Source of the DNA: Liriodendron chinense
Lineage: Eukaryota > Streptophyta > Magnoliopsida > Magnoliales > Magnoliaceae
DNA: 64,000 nt
Assembly (NCBI GenBank): GCA_003013855.2
Contig: ML058526.1
Coordinates: 1,550,001-1,614,000, forward strand
Direction of reading: 5' to 3'
How positions within the stretch are numbered: position 1 is the stretch's first letter; every line of letters begins with the position of its first letter. Both the position numbers and the translations under genes were made by a program. The notes beneath the pieces were generated by a model, which saw nothing but the letters and a program-made list of their open reading frames with translations, ran no database searches and had not been told where the DNA came from. Shown piece by piece: positions 10,868 to 21,789 of the stretch.

Positions 10868-11093
10868 TTGTCCCGTTGGGAACGTAATCACTCAAATCGT
10901 CTCCAATCTGAAGGTGGTTTAGTTGGACCATTGTCAGTCCATAGACGAGTCCGGAATTACCAAGAGCATTGTGAAAATTTAGGGAATATGGATCAAACAC
11001 CTGTAAGGAATCCCCCCCCCCCCCCCCCCTACTCCAACTACAAACGCAAATCAGGAAGGAGTAGGAGAGAATGAGGTAAAAAATGTTCCTCCA
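10868..11093 (+). pseudogene. gag: Gag N-terminus of gypsy 1, start codon lost
   Basis: The protein SRWERNHSNRLQSEGG is the N-terminus of gag, as shown by gypsy 2 at 29196. There it starts with ATG; here that codon is TTG. An 18-base C run at 11012-11029 then shifts the frame before the main gag ORF begins at 11094. Confidence 0.75.
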
Positions 11094-13649
11094 ATGAGAT
11101 CATTACGGGACTACCTACAACCTGCCCGTGCAATTACACCTTCTTGCATAGTTCTACCAGCAAACGGTGGAAACTTTGACATAAAACCGGGCGTAATTCA
11201 ACTTTTACCTAAATTCCATGGGCTAGACTCTGACCGCCCATACTTACACTTGCAAGAATTTGAAGAAGTGTTGGCCACCTTGCATTACACCAACGTTTCC
11301 GACGATACTATCAGACTTAAACTCTTTCCCTTCACCTTGAAAGAAAGAGCCAAAGATTGGCTTCACTCTCTTAGACCACACTCGATTGGGTCATGGGTTG
11401 AGATGAACCGGGAATTCTTGAAAAAGTTCTTCCCGGCTCATAAAACGAACACCCTTCAAAGAGCCATAATGAATTTTTCGGCTAAAGAGAGTGAATCTTT
11501 TTTCCAATGCTGGGAACGATTTAAGGAACTCCTGCTTGCTTGCCCACATCATGGCTATGAGAGTTGGCGAGTTATAAATTTTTTCAATGATGGATTAAGT
11601 TCCAATATGCGCCAATTTGTGGAAATGATGTGCAATGGCGAGTTTATGAGTAAAAATCCAGATGAGGCTTGGAGTTACTTGGACATGTTGGCTGAAAACG
11701 CCCAATCTTGGGATACCTCGAATAAACCCAAGAACTCCAAGCCCACTCAAGAGAAAGGAGGGATCTATGTCCTTAAAAAGGAAGATGACGTGAATGCAAG
11801 GATAGCCAACCTCACAAGGAAGGTTGAGGCCATGGAACTTAGCAAAAGTGGAGTTCCCAAGTCCAAGGAGGCTGTTGAAACCATATGTGGGATTTGCCTC
11901 ACCGACTTACACGCTACACAAGATTGTCCCACAATTCCTGCGTTTCAGGAAGTGCTACATGAGACAGCCAATGCCACATATGGTTATCAACGGCCCTTCA
12001 ATGGACCGGTAGGTAATACATACAATGAGAGTTGGAAGAACCACCCGAATTTCAGTTGGAAGAATGCTCCTACGGGAAATCCTACCAACTCCCAAAGAGG
12101 GCCACCCATGCAAAATATGGCCCCACCTCAATTCTCATTGGAGGATACCTTGAAAATGTTTATGCAAGGGCAAGCGCAAATAAATGAATCGAATCAGCAA
12201 ATGTTCCAAGAGCTTAAAGTCTCGGTTGATGAGATTAAGGGACGCTTGAATGCTAGGGAAGGGACCTTTCCGGCCCAACCTCAACCCAATCCAAAGCAAG
12301 TACATGAAGTGAGCATCCCTAATCCTTCCAACCAAAACATGGAGCAAGCTAAATCCATTACCACCCTTAGAAGTGGTAAACAAATTGACAAAACTATTCC
12401 GGTGAAGGCCGATGAGCCTAATGATCCGGTAAATTCTGAGGATGAAAATGGATCTAACTTAGCCCCACAACAACCGGAACGCATTTACAAGCCCGTAGCA
12501 CCATTCCCTTCGAGATTGGTTGCCCCAAAATCTCTCCCAAATTCTCAAGATATTCTAGAGATTTTCAGACAAGTCAAGATCAATATCCCTTTGCTTGATG
12601 CCATCAAACAAATTCCCTCTTATGCCAAGTTTCTAAAAGACCTATGCACAACAAAACGCAAATATAATGTGCAGCAAAAGGCCTTCTTAACTGAGCAAGT
12701 TAGCGCCATCCTCACTCAAAAGACCCCCCCAAAATTCAAAGATCCCGGTAGTCCCACCGTCTCATGTATCATTGGAGATTACCGGATTGAACGTGCCTTG
12801 TTAGACTTGGGGGCGAGTGTGAACTTGATCCCATACTCGGTATATGAGCAATTGGGTCTTGGTGAATTAAAACCCACCAAAACCACATTGCAACTCGCTG
12901 ATAAATCTATCCGTGTATCAAGGGGGATAGTTGAGGATGTTCTAGTCCAAGTTGACAAATTCTACTACCCGGTAGATTTTATAGTCTTGGACACACAACC
13001 GGTTTTGGATGCTACCACCCAAATACCGGTAATATTAGGCCGCCCATTCCTTGCCACATCAAACGCAATCATCAATTGCCGGAATGGGGTGATGCAACTA
13101 TCTTTTGGAAACATGACACTAGAGGTGAATGTGTTTCACTTGGGCAAAAGACATAGGGATGTCGATGATGATGAGTTATTCGATGTAAACATGCTTGAAA
13201 CCTTTGAAGAAGAAGAACTCCTCCAACTTGAACCACTAGAAAGCTTGGAGACATGCTTAGCACACTTCATGGAACCTGAAGATCCCATCATTAGTGAAAT
13301 TGTGCAAGCAGAAAGACCGGTAGTTGATACTAGCCGGTGGAGGCCCCATTTTGAAAAATTGCCACCAACCACATCAAGGCCTCTACCGTCTAACATCAAA
13401 CCACCGAAGCTTGACCTCAAACCACTGCCATCCGAGCTTAAATATGTATATTTGGGTCAAGAGGAAACTTTCCCAGTTGTCATTGCCTCCCACCTAGAGA
13501 AAGACCAAGAGCTCAAGTTGATTGAGTTACTCAAAAAACACCGGGAAGCCATAGGTTGGACAATAGCGGATCTCAAAGGGATAGATCCTTCGGTTTGCAC
13601 TCACCGTATACACCTTGAAGAAAATGCAAAAACGACTAGACAACCTTAA
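11094..13649 (+). CDS. gag: Gypsy 1 gag-protease polyprotein (851 codons)
   Basis: The retrotransposon gag domain spans about residues 50-200 (LKERAKDWLHSLRPHSIGSW, FFQCWERFKELLLACPHHGY). A zinc-knuckle-like CGICLTDLHATQDC lies near residue 264. A Gln/Asn/Pro-rich linker follows. The aspartic protease has DLGASVNLIPYSVYEQLGLG near residue 571 (active-site D-L-G) and a second ILGRPFLATSNAII block. The frame ends at a TAA (13647-13649) where gypsy 2 carries CAA at the matching codon, and the frame itself continues into RT. The first ATG used here is internal: the true gag start is upstream and mutated. In function, gag forms the particle and protease matures it. Confidence 0.85.
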   Translation: MRSLRDYLQPARAITPSCIVLPANGGNFDIKPGVIQLLPKFHGLDSDRPYLHLQEFEEVLATLHYTNVSDDTIRLKLFPFTLKERAKDWLHSLRPHSIGSWVEMNREFLKKFFPAHKTNTLQRAIMNFSAKESESFFQCWERFKELLLACPHHGYESWRVINFFNDGLSSNMRQFVEMMCNGEFMSKNPDEAWSYLDMLAENAQSWDTSNKPKNSKPTQEKGGIYVLKKEDDVNARIANLTRKVEAMELSKSGVPKSKEAVETICGICLTDLHATQDCPTIPAFQEVLHETANATYGYQRPFNGPVGNTYNESWKNHPNFSWKNAPTGNPTNSQRGPPMQNMAPPQFSLEDTLKMFMQGQAQINESNQQMFQELKVSVDEIKGRLNAREGTFPAQPQPNPKQVHEVSIPNPSNQNMEQAKSITTLRSGKQIDKTIPVKADEPNDPVNSEDENGSNLAPQQPERIYKPVAPFPSRLVAPKSLPNSQDILEIFRQVKINIPLLDAIKQIPSYAKFLKDLCTTKRKYNVQQKAFLTEQVSAILTQKTPPKFKDPGSPTVSCIIGDYRIERALLDLGASVNLIPYSVYEQLGLGELKPTKTTLQLADKSIRVSRGIVEDVLVQVDKFYYPVDFIVLDTQPVLDATTQIPVILGRPFLATSNAIINCRNGVMQLSFGNMTLEVNVFHLGKRHRDVDDDELFDVNMLETFEEEELLQLEPLESLETCLAHFMEPEDPIISEIVQAERPVVDTSRWRPHFEKLPPTTSRPLPSNIKPPKLDLKPLPSELKYVYLGQEETFPVVIASHLEKDQELKLIELLKKHREAIGWTIADLKGIDPSVCTHRIHLEENAKTTRQP

Positions 13650-14149
13650 AGACGGCTAAATCCAAACATGATGGAGGTTGTCAAAGCCGAGGTGTTAAAG
13701 CTATTGGATGTGGGTATCATCTACCCCATCTCAGATAGCCAATGGGTGAGTCCTACCCAAGTTGTCCCCAAGAAATCCGGTATTACCATCATTGAAAACG
13801 CCAACAACGAGCTTATACCGACTAGGGTGACCACCGGTTGGCGTATGTGCATTAATTATAGGAAGCTCAACACGGTTACTAGGAAATACCACTTCCCTCT
13901 CCCATTTATGGATCAAATTTTGGAGAGGCTGGCAGGCCATTCCTATTATTGCTTCCTAGATGGCTATTCCGGATACAACCAAATTGAGATAGCTCCGGAA
14001 GACCAAGAGAAAACCACATTTACATGCCCGTTTGGTACCTTTGCTTACCGAAGGATGCCATTCGGGTTATGCAATGCACCTGCCACATTCCAACGATGCA
14101 TGTTGAGTATTTTCTCGGACATGGTGGGTGAGTTTGTTGAGGTATTCTC
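13650..14149 (+). pseudogene. pol: Gypsy 1 reverse transcriptase, N-terminal part
   Basis: This is in frame with gag-protease after the single stop. It encodes the RT fingers and palm: GWRMCINYRKLNTVTRKYHF, LDGYSGYNQIEIAPEDQEKT and RRMPFGLCNAPATFQRCM. A net two-base insertion at about 14146-14149, just before the MDDF active site, shifts the frame. Gypsy 2 lacks the insertion. Confidence 0.85.
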
Positions 14150-15589
14150 ATGGATGACTTTTCTGTTTTTGGTTGTACATTTGATGAGTGTCTCGAGCAC
14201 TTGAAGTTGGTCTTGATGAGGTGTGAGGAAAAGCAACTTGTATTAAACTGGAAAAAGTGTCATTTCATGGTACAAAGAGGAATAGTCCTTGGACACATAA
14301 TCTCGTCCAATGGAATAGAGGTAGACCGGGCGAAAATTGACATAATTTTCAATCTACCACCACCCAAAAGCGTACGTGATGTGCGGTCCTTCCTTGGACA
14401 CGCCGGTTTCTATCGAAGGTTTATAAAGGACTTTAGTCACATCTCAAGGCCTTTATGCAACCTTCTACAAAAGGAGAACCAATTTGAGTGGAGTGCCGAA
14501 TGTCAATTAGCTTTTTCAAAGCTAAAAGACATGTTGACAACCGCTCCTATCATGCAACCACCAGATTGGTCCATGCCTTTTGAGTTGATGTGCGATGCGA
14601 GCGATTTTGCTATTGGGGCGGTGTTAGGCCAAAAGAAAGATAAAAAGCCCCACGTCATCTACTACGCAAGTAGGACCTTGAATCCTGCCCAAGTTAATTA
14701 TTCGACTACGGAGAAAGAGCTCCTAGCTGTCATTTTTGCCTTGGACAAATTCAGGCCATACTTAATAGGATCCAAAGTTATTGTGTATACGGATCATGCG
14801 GCGCTGAAATACCTTCTTTCTAAGAAGGATGCTAAGCCCCGCTTGCTTAGATGGATCCTACTCCTTCAAGAATTCGACTTGGAGATCAAAGATAAGAAGG
14901 GGGTAGAAAATGTGGTGGCGGATCATCTATCCCGCCTGGTCCTACCAAATTCCATTGACGAGTCACCTATTGAGGACTCATTCCCTGATGAGCAACTCTT
15001 TGTTGGTATGCATCCACCATGGTACGCTGATATAGCCAATTATCTTTCCACAGGTGCGATACCGACTCATTGGACTGCGCAAGACAAACGTAAATTTCTA
15101 AGGGAAGTGCGCAGATTTTTCTGGGATGAACCTCTATTGTTTAAATATTGCCCAGACCAAATTATAAGGAGATGGGTCCCCGATGATGAACACAATTCAG
15201 TCATCTCCTTTTGCCATGATCAAGCATGTGGGGGTCATTTTTCAGCCAAGAAAACAACTGCAAAAATTCTGCAGTGTGGTTTTTATTGGCCCACGTTATT
15301 TAAGGACACCCACGAGTTTTCCAAAGCGTGCGAGCGCTGCCAGAAGCTAGGAGGATTATCCCATCGAAATATGATGCCTCTCACCCCAATTCAACATCTT
15401 GAAGTCTTTGACTGTTGGGGCATCGATTTCATGGGACCATTCCCCTCATCTTTTGGACATGTCTATATTCTGCTTGCCGTAGACTATGTGTCTAAATGGA
15501 TAGAGGCTATCCCATGTAGAACCAACGATCATCGTACGGTTCTCAAGTTCCTCAAAGAAAACATACTTTCTAGATTTGGGACGCCTTGA
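14150..15589 (+). CDS. pol: Gypsy 1 RT C-terminus, RNase H and integrase N-terminus (479 codons)
   Basis: The frame starts at the RT active site MDDFSVFGC. The thumb follows (VRDVRSFLGHAGFYRRFIKD). RNase H has CDASDFAIGAVLGQ, STTEKELLAVIFALDKFRPY and VYTDHAALKYLL. The integrase zinc domain has H-H-C-C (CHDQACGGHF to KACERCQKL). The catalytic core begins at CWGIDFMGPFPSSFG with the first Asp. The frame ends at TGA 15587-15589, where gypsy 2 has CAA. Upstream coding is out of frame by the insertion near 14147. Confidence 0.88.
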   Translation: MDDFSVFGCTFDECLEHLKLVLMRCEEKQLVLNWKKCHFMVQRGIVLGHIISSNGIEVDRAKIDIIFNLPPPKSVRDVRSFLGHAGFYRRFIKDFSHISRPLCNLLQKENQFEWSAECQLAFSKLKDMLTTAPIMQPPDWSMPFELMCDASDFAIGAVLGQKKDKKPHVIYYASRTLNPAQVNYSTTEKELLAVIFALDKFRPYLIGSKVIVYTDHAALKYLLSKKDAKPRLLRWILLLQEFDLEIKDKKGVENVVADHLSRLVLPNSIDESPIEDSFPDEQLFVGMHPPWYADIANYLSTGAIPTHWTAQDKRKFLREVRRFFWDEPLLFKYCPDQIIRRWVPDDEHNSVISFCHDQACGGHFSAKKTTAKILQCGFYWPTLFKDTHEFSKACERCQKLGGLSHRNMMPLTPIQHLEVFDCWGIDFMGPFPSSFGHVYILLAVDYVSKWIEAIPCRTNDHRTVLKFLKENILSRFGTP

Positions 15590-16315
15590 GCCATTATTAG
15601 TGATGGTGGTTCTCACTTTTGCAATAGACCTTTTGAAACTTTGATGAAGAAATATGGTATTAGGCACAAAGTGAGTACCCCATACCACCCACAAATAAGT
15701 GGGCAAGCTGAAATCTCCAATAGGGAAATCAAGCAGATTTTGGAAAAGACGGTGAGACCGGATCGCAAGGATTGGTCCCTAAGATTAGATGATGCACTTT
15801 GGGCTCACCGTACTGCCTACAAGACACCCATTGGAATGTCCCCTTATAGACTTGTCTATGGGAAAGCTTGCCACTTGCCTGTGGAGATAGAACACAAAGC
15901 CTATTGGGCAATTCGGGCTCTAAATTTTGACATTGACAAGGCTAGCTCGCTTCGCAAACTTCAATTAAATGAGCTTGATGAGATCCGGAACGATGCATAT
16001 GAGAATTCGAGAATTTACAAGAGCAAGATGAAGGTCTTTCATGACAAGCACATCTTAAGGAAATCTTTCCATGAAGGACAGAAAGTGCTCTTGTATAATG
16101 CCCGACTTCATCTTTTTTCGAAAAAATTACGATCTCGATGGACCGGCCCATATATTGTCAAAGAATTTTTTCCTCATGGGGCTGTTGAGATTGAGAATGC
16201 AGCGAATGGTGACTGTTTCAAAGTTAATGGACAACGCCTTAAACCATTTGTTGAGAAATTTGATTCAGAGGACATGTCCATCTCCCTGAATGATCCTGTC
16301 TATCAAGATGATTGA
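15590..16315 (+). pseudogene. pol: Gypsy 1 integrase, rest of core and C-terminus
   Basis: In frame with the preceding ORF after its TGA. It holds the second catalytic Asp (ISDGGSHF) and the catalytic Glu (YHPQISGQAEISNREIKQIL), then the WAHRTAYKTPIGMSPYRLVY block and the C-terminal domain (LRSRWTGPYIVKEFFPHGAV). All three D,D,E residues remain; only the stop interrupts. Confidence 0.88.
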
Positions 16316-17440
16316 TCTCCTAGTCTGATGGAGGTATAGCATAGGTAGGTTTAGTTTTGTTCTTCTGTTTTAATAGGTTTTAGTTGTTGGGTTGGAGAAT
16401 TCCATGATCGCTCTCTCAGGTACTATTGTTCTCACTCTCTCATTGTTTACCATTGCTCTCATGTTCATGCTAATTGACTATCTTTTTACATTGAGGACAA
16501 TGCAATATTTGGTTGGGGGTGAGATGAGATCCCTCATCTAGCATATTGCAATATTTCGAGCTTCATATGCTTCATATGCACACAATTTTTTCAAATTTTC
16601 TAACATCTCAAAACTCTTTTAGAAAACCTTATTTCCATGCATTTGAGATGCTATGAGTATAAGAAGAGGAGATACGAAGTGTGTGATGTTGTAAGTCTTG
16701 AATTTCTCCCAACATAATGGTTTTATATGTTAGTTCCCCTATTGTTGTGATTGATAGAAAAATTTGAACACCTTTACACCAAGTTCACATTACACGATTT
16801 TCATGAGTTGAAAGGGTTATGTGATTTTTGGATTAGCTAGACTTTGATTTAAAGGTGTTGAGAAACCAAGCCGGGGTATTTTGTCCATCCTTGTCCATGG
16901 GAAAATAATGAAAGATATGGATTTCTAAAAATCCTATCTAATTTAAAAGAAAAAGGAAAGAAAGGATGAAATCGGGAAGGAAAGAAAAATGGTGGAAAAT
17001 TCCGAAAATGGCTACCTATTACCAACCGGGGGATGGTCGAACCGTAACCAAAGCCGGAAATGGGACGTAGTGTGAAAGCTGTCGGAAGGACGGTAAGGCA
17101 AATTCCTGTCATGGGCTTGCTGTTGCTCTGTGCACCTTAAAATCCTTCGTTTACTTAATCTATGAAGAAGATGATCCCAGAAACTCATGAGATGAACTTT
17201 CACTATGCACACTAGGTTGAATTTGTTCGAGTTCTTCTATTTATCAATCAATCAGCGGGAATTTCATGTAGACACTTATTATGTTTTGAGAGTCCAAGAT
17301 TTCAGCTTCTATCACCTAATTTCTCCAAATTTTATACTTGTATATCTTGGAATGGATAGAAACATGGTTTCTGAAAGAGAGTTGGGTTTGGAGGTTTGAA
17401 CTTATTCACGCATGTTTTGCTCGGGACTAGCAAAAAGCTG
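16316..17440 (+). other. 3' non-coding region of gypsy 1, with an internal PPT-like motif
   Basis: There is no env-like ORF here, unlike some Athila elements. A motif TTGAGGACAATGC followed by GGTTGGGGGTGAG (about 16490-16522) resembles the second, internal PPT seen after pol in Athila elements; gypsy 2 keeps it at about 24150-24180 on the minus strand. The remainder is AT-rich. Confidence 0.6.
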
Positions 17441-17450
17441 GTTGGGGGTG
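17441..17450 (+). promoter_or_regulatory. Polypurine tract of gypsy 1
   Basis: GTTGGGGGTG directly precedes the TGTTGAACC start of the 3' LTR. Gypsy 2 has the equivalent on the minus strand at 23220-23229. Confidence 0.7.
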
Positions 17451-18888
17451 TGTTGAACCTCCAATTTATACATTGCATTGCCCATTACACGACAAGGTTT
17501 GCATGATTTTTAAGGTTTAAAGGCCCACCTAACATATGTTTTTGTGATTATAGGGATGAGAGCGGACTTTATTCAATTACGATCCAAAAGAATGCATTTG
17601 GAGATATTGCATGAAGTCCTAGGATGGACCAAAGAAAGAAGAAGAAAGAGGGAGAAAAGAGGATGAAGAAAAGAAGAAAAGGTTGCAGAAAAACAAGGCA
17701 GACCGGTTGTCCGACCGGTCAGCCACATCAAAGGAGCAAGTGGAATACATGCCGACCGGTCTTGACCGGTCGGCCATGAAGGCTTTGCATGTTGAAAGAC
17801 AGGCCGACCGGTCATGACCGGTCGGCCATGCACACTGGAACAAAACTCAAATTGGTCCGACCGGTCATGATCGGTCGGCCACACACGCTGGATTGCAATG
17901 GACATGTCTGTCCGACCGGTCATGACCGGTCGGCAGCACTCCCTGGAATGCTTAAAATCAGTCCGACCGGTCACGACCGGTCGGCTCTGCGTAAGGAAAG
18001 TCCTTTCTAATTCAGGACTCCGAAAAACACTGCGCAATGCGTAGTCTTTCGCAGAATCCGACACAAGGGAGGTTGCTTGCTATAAAAGGACACCTAGGGG
18101 TTCTTCCTAGGTCATCAGAGAAGCTAAGGAACGTGGGTTTGGAGAGTGAAAGCGATCGTGGAGCGTCTGCAACTCTCCTCTTCGGGTTTTTCTGTTTTTA
18201 TGCTTTTATTTGGAGTTTTTAGTTGTAGCATGACAATGCTCGGCTAAAACCTCTCAGCTAAGGCTGAGAGGTGAAGCTTGTAGCTAATTCCATGTTGATT
18301 TCAGTTTAATTCAAGTAATTTACATTCAAGTTTGGATTTTTGCATGGTTTAGTTCCAAATAATGGTAGTTTGAGATGTTTTATCTGAGTTTATGTGCTCC
18401 GGACATGAATTCCTTTTAATTCTCTGAGATTATCATGTTTGTTTATCTAAATTCGGATTATAGTAATCCTTGAGCAGGCCATAGTCCAGAGGCATGGATG
18501 TTACTCCGCAGGCTATGATTTCGAGTTTGTATTGATTGAATGGAACTAGAACTTGGAAGTTCAACTTGAATGTGATGGAATGTGTGTGAATGCTTTACTT
18601 TCCAACTAGATGAGAGATAGGACTTCAAATCTAGTTGAGTTCTCTACTTGGATTGACTGAATTGACATAGGATTTCTACAAGTGGATCCTTGAAAGCCTT
18701 AGTACTTTATATCTCTGATTTTTCCTTAAGTTCCTGTTTTAAGTAAACATTCAATTGAAACTGATTTCTTCCATGAAAACTGAGTTACTGGAGTAATTTG
18801 GGAGCTGTTACTATTTCCCTGTGGATCGACCTCGGTCTTACCGAGATTTATTACTACATCGCAGCCTTACACTTGAGGCGAGCGAACA
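17451..18888 (+). repeat. 3' LTR of gypsy 1
   Basis: 1438 bp, TGTTGAACC to GCGAACA, paired with 9180-10616. It contains the same six-unit palindrome array (17701-17984) and a TATA box at 18081-18087. It is followed by the GCAAG duplication. Confidence 0.93.
17701..17984. repeat. Palindrome array in the 3' LTR of gypsy 1
   Basis: The same six units as in the 5' LTR, with a few base differences. Two units that are imperfect in the 5' LTR are perfect here (for example the one at about 17753), so the array was intact when the element inserted. Confidence 0.88.
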
Positions 18889-19553
18889 GCAAGCTCTACC
18901 ATTAAAGGCCTCAAGATATGCCTTTATAGAGGCCCAAAAATGAGTACAAACTGATATAAAATTGTCATACTCCGACCTGCCTGAGACCCCCTCTGGCCGG
19001 TCGGATTTGAGGTCCGACCTGTCAGCCGACCTACCCTCAGATGGGTCAGGTAACTAGTCCAGAAACCACAAACTTGCTGGACCAATTTTGGCATATCGGA
19101 CCTATTGTCCGGTTGGTCATTAGACCGGTCGGCTGTTTTTATTTCCTCTTTCAAAGCTGCTGGTCAAGGACCAGTGTGACCAGCCGGTCGGCAGGCCTTA
19201 TCTATGCCCATATTCAAGGTGATTTCCAGCTGAACTATTTGTGCCCCACTAAGGTGATTTTCCTATTGTTTTTCATAGTTTGGCACCTACTTAATTAAGG
19301 TCCAAAACTGATCATCTTGACCTTAAGACCGTGGATTAAATGGCTAAGATTAGTATGTTTAGAATGCCATAAATACGGGTGTTTTGGAATCCTATGGGCT
19401 GTCTATATGCAACTTACCTTCTGAACTTATTTTGACTTGAACTTAAGTGCGGAAAGCTGCTTCGGTCTTCAATCTTCGTCGGGGCTCATCAGACTCTACT
19501 GACTTACACAATCACGAAATTGACAATACGATGCACTAATTAGTGCACTAACA
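18889..19553 (-). repeat. 5' LTR of copia A, distal part
   Basis: Continuation of the LTR interrupted at 9179, after the GCAAG duplication. It matches the 3' LTR at 1-418 and ends CACTAACA. It holds looser GC-rich inverted motifs (GGCCGGTCGGATT with GGTCCGACCTG; TTGTCCGGTTGG with AGACCGGTCGGC). Copia B integrase sequence resumes at the next base. Confidence 0.85.
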
Positions 19554-20400
19554 ACATTTATAGATGATGCATCTAGGAGGGTTTGGGTTTATATATTGAA
19601 ATCTAAGGACGAGGTCTTTGGTGTGTTTAAGATGTTTCATGCTATGGTCGAGAGAGAGATAGGTAGACCATTGAAAGGCATTCGCACTGACAATGGAGGT
19701 GAATACATTGGCGCTTTTCATGAATATTGTAAGACCTTGGGTATACGGCATGAACAGATGGTTCCCAAGACCCCACAACACAATAGTGTAGCTAAACGAA
19801 TGAATCGCACCATTATGGAGAGAATTAGATGCATGTTATCTCATGCGAAGTTGTCTAAGACGTTCTGGGGAGAAGCAATGCACACTGTGGCGTATCTGAT
19901 AAACAAGTCTCCTTTAGCCCTGTTAAATGGAGAAGTTCCTAAGAAAGTGTGGATTGGACACGATGTGTCTTACAGTCATCTCAAGGTGTTTGGTGCCGGG
20001 AATCCATTCATGTACCAAAGGACGAGAGATCCAAGCTCGATAAGAAGATTGGGCAATACGTGTTTTTGTGGTACGGTGATGAAAAAATCGGTTAGATTAT
20101 CCGACCGAGAAGAAGCTCGTCAGGAGCGGAGATGTGGTTTTCTTTAAAGATCAGTGTGTAGAAGACATTAGAAAGCCAGATAAGATCCAACCCAGTTTAG
20201 GTGAGTTGGAAGACATAGATTCGATCACTCCTTTCGTGGTGCCTGATGACAGGAGAGTGCAGCAAGGTGCAGTGGATGAGGGAGTTCCTACAAAGATGAG
20301 TCGGGGAAGCAGCCCTCACATGATCCACCTGTTGAGTCAAAGGTGATGAGGTCATATAGGGACAGACATTTGTCTAAGAGGTAATCGCCGCATAAGTACA
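19554..20400 (+). pseudogene. pol: Copia B integrase (core and C-terminus)
   Basis: The core shows TFIDDASRRVWVYILKSKDE, the second catalytic Asp in GIRTDNGGEYIG, and the block around the third catalytic residue. That block reads PQHNSVAKRMNRTI, where copia integrases usually have PQQNGVAERMNRTI, so the catalytic Glu is replaced by Lys. A frameshift occurs near 20130 within the VVFFKDQCVED block. The first Asp and zinc domain lie beyond the copia A insertion, outside the window. Confidence 0.8.
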
Positions 20401-21370
20401 TTATATTTATCGATGGAGGAGAGCTAGAGGACTACTTTAGCCGATGTGCATAAGAGAAAGTGGTTGAAAGTTATGCAAGAGGAGATAAAATCCTTGTATA
20501 AAAACCACACTTATGATCTAGTGAAATTACCTAAGGGTAAGAAAGCTCTGAGCAACAAGTGGATGTTCAGAAAGAAGGTAGAGTAGAAGAATTCACAGAC
20601 GAGGTTCAAGGCCAGACTTGTTATGAAAGAATTTGGTTAGAAGAAAGGAATTGACTTCGATGAGATATTCTTACCAGTAGTGAAGACGACGTCAATTCGG
20701 ATGGTGCTTAAGGTGGTGGCTAGCATGGATCTGCAGATAGAGCAGTTAGATGTTAAAACTGTCTTTTTCACAGTGACTTGAAAGAAGAGATCTATATGCA
20801 CCAACCAGAGGAGTTTGAGGTCAAGGGCAAGGAACATATGGTGTGTAGGCTTAGGAAGAGCTTGTATGGGCTGAAGCAAGTTCCGAGGCAATGGTACAAG
20901 AAATTCAACTCATTCATGTTAAAGCATGGGTATGACAGAACAGAGTTGGATCACTATATGTTCACATGCAGGTTCTCAGATGGTGATTTCATAGTTCTAC
21001 TATTGTATGTTGATGACATGCTCATCATGGGAAAAAATATCAAGAAGATTGACAGGCTGAAACAGGAGTTGGGCAAGTCGTTTGCGATGAAAGACTTAGG
21101 CCCAGCTAGATAGATTCTAGGAATGGAAATCACCCATGACAAAAATAGCATGAAGCTTTGGTTGTCACAAGAGCGATATGTTCAGAAAATCTTAGAGAGG
21201 TTCAATATGAACGGAGTGAAGTCGGTCAATACTCCACTCGATGGTCACTTTAAATTAAGCAACAAGCAGTGTCCCAAGACCAAGGAAGAGGTGATTGAGA
21301 TGCAGAAGATACATTACGCTTCAACGGTAGGAAGTTTGATGTATATTATAGTGTGTACCGCCCAAACATA
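20401..21370 (+). pseudogene. pol: Copia B reverse transcriptase
   Basis: Stops break the 5' part (LPKGKKALSNKWMFRKKVE then a stop). The longest piece (20778-21113) has CRLRKSLYGLKQVPRQWYKK and the intact active site LLYVDDMLIMG. The next piece, in frame after a stop, has the thumb block SVNTPLDGHFKLS. These are Tork-clade signatures. No functional enzyme could be made. Confidence 0.82.
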
Positions 21371-21789
21371 GCATATGCGGTTGGTGTTGTCAGTCGATAT
21401 CTTGTTAATCCTAACAAAGAACGCCAGCCAGCAGTGTAGTAGATACTACAGTATCTGAGAGGCTCATCTAGGTTGAGCTTATGTTATGGTGACGGTAAAC
21501 CTGTGTTAGAAGGCTGCACAGATGTAGATATGGCAGGTGACATAGACTCTAGGAAGTTTACATTGGGGTTCATGTTCACATTTGTAGGAGGAGCGATCTC
21601 TTGGCAGAGCAAGTTACAGAAGTGTGTAGCATTGTCTACGACAGAGGCCAATTGTATATCGCAGTCATAGAAGCATGCAAGGAGATGCTTTGGATGAAAA
21701 TGTTCCTACAGGAACTTGGTTTGAAGCAGGAGAAGCACGTAGTCTATTGTGATAGACGGAGTGCGATACACTTGAGCAAGAATCCAAGT
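21371..21789 (+). pseudogene. pol: Copia B RNase H, 5' part
   Basis: Frames contain GCTDVDMAGDIDSRKFTLGF and GGAISWQSKLQKCVALSTTE, then, after a frameshift, EACKEMLWMKMFLQELGL and SAIHLSKNPS. Gypsy 2 interrupts after the CAAGT at 21785-21789. Confidence 0.78.

Larger units (their letters stand above)
9180..18888 (+). mobile_element. Gypsy 1: full-length Athila-like Ty3/gypsy element, TSD GCAAG
   Basis: A structurally complete 9709-bp element with two LTRs (9180-10616 and 17451-18888), a tRNA-Asp-type PBS, gag, protease, RT, RNase H, integrase, and a PPT. It is flanked by perfect GCAAG repeats (9175-9179 and 18889-18893). By hand I count roughly two dozen differences between the LTRs (about 98% identity), so the insertion is young. 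The RT signature YRRMPFGLCNAPATFQRC and protease DLGASVNLIP, with a tRNA-Asp PBS, fit the Athila group. The frame is broken by a lost gag ATG, a poly-C tract, two stops and one frameshift. No env-like ORF lies after pol. Confidence 0.92.
1..19553 (-). mobile_element. Copia A: Sirevirus-like Ty1/copia element, nested and lacking pol, cut by left window edge
   Basis: The element reads right to left. It has a 5' LTR (8089-9179 continued at 18894-19553 after a later gypsy insertion), a PBS for initiator tRNA-Met, gag, an accessory env-like ORF, a purine-rich PPT and the 3' LTR (1-418). The two LTR ends agree: both finish on the plus strand in CACTAACA, and the 5' LTR starts TGAAATTGCGG. No protease, integrase, RT or RNase H was found between gag (ends about 6031) and the env-like ORF (starts 2827), so it looks non-autonomous. 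It sits inside the integrase of copia B, whose reading frame resumes at 19554. Its gag closely matches that of copia E at 58436, so both belong to one family. The left TSD lies outside the window. Confidence 0.8.

Noticed and set aside
16316..17440. Possible env-like gene after pol in gypsy 1
   Set aside because: No ORF longer than about 90 codons and none with signal peptide or membrane segments; gypsy 2 is equally empty.
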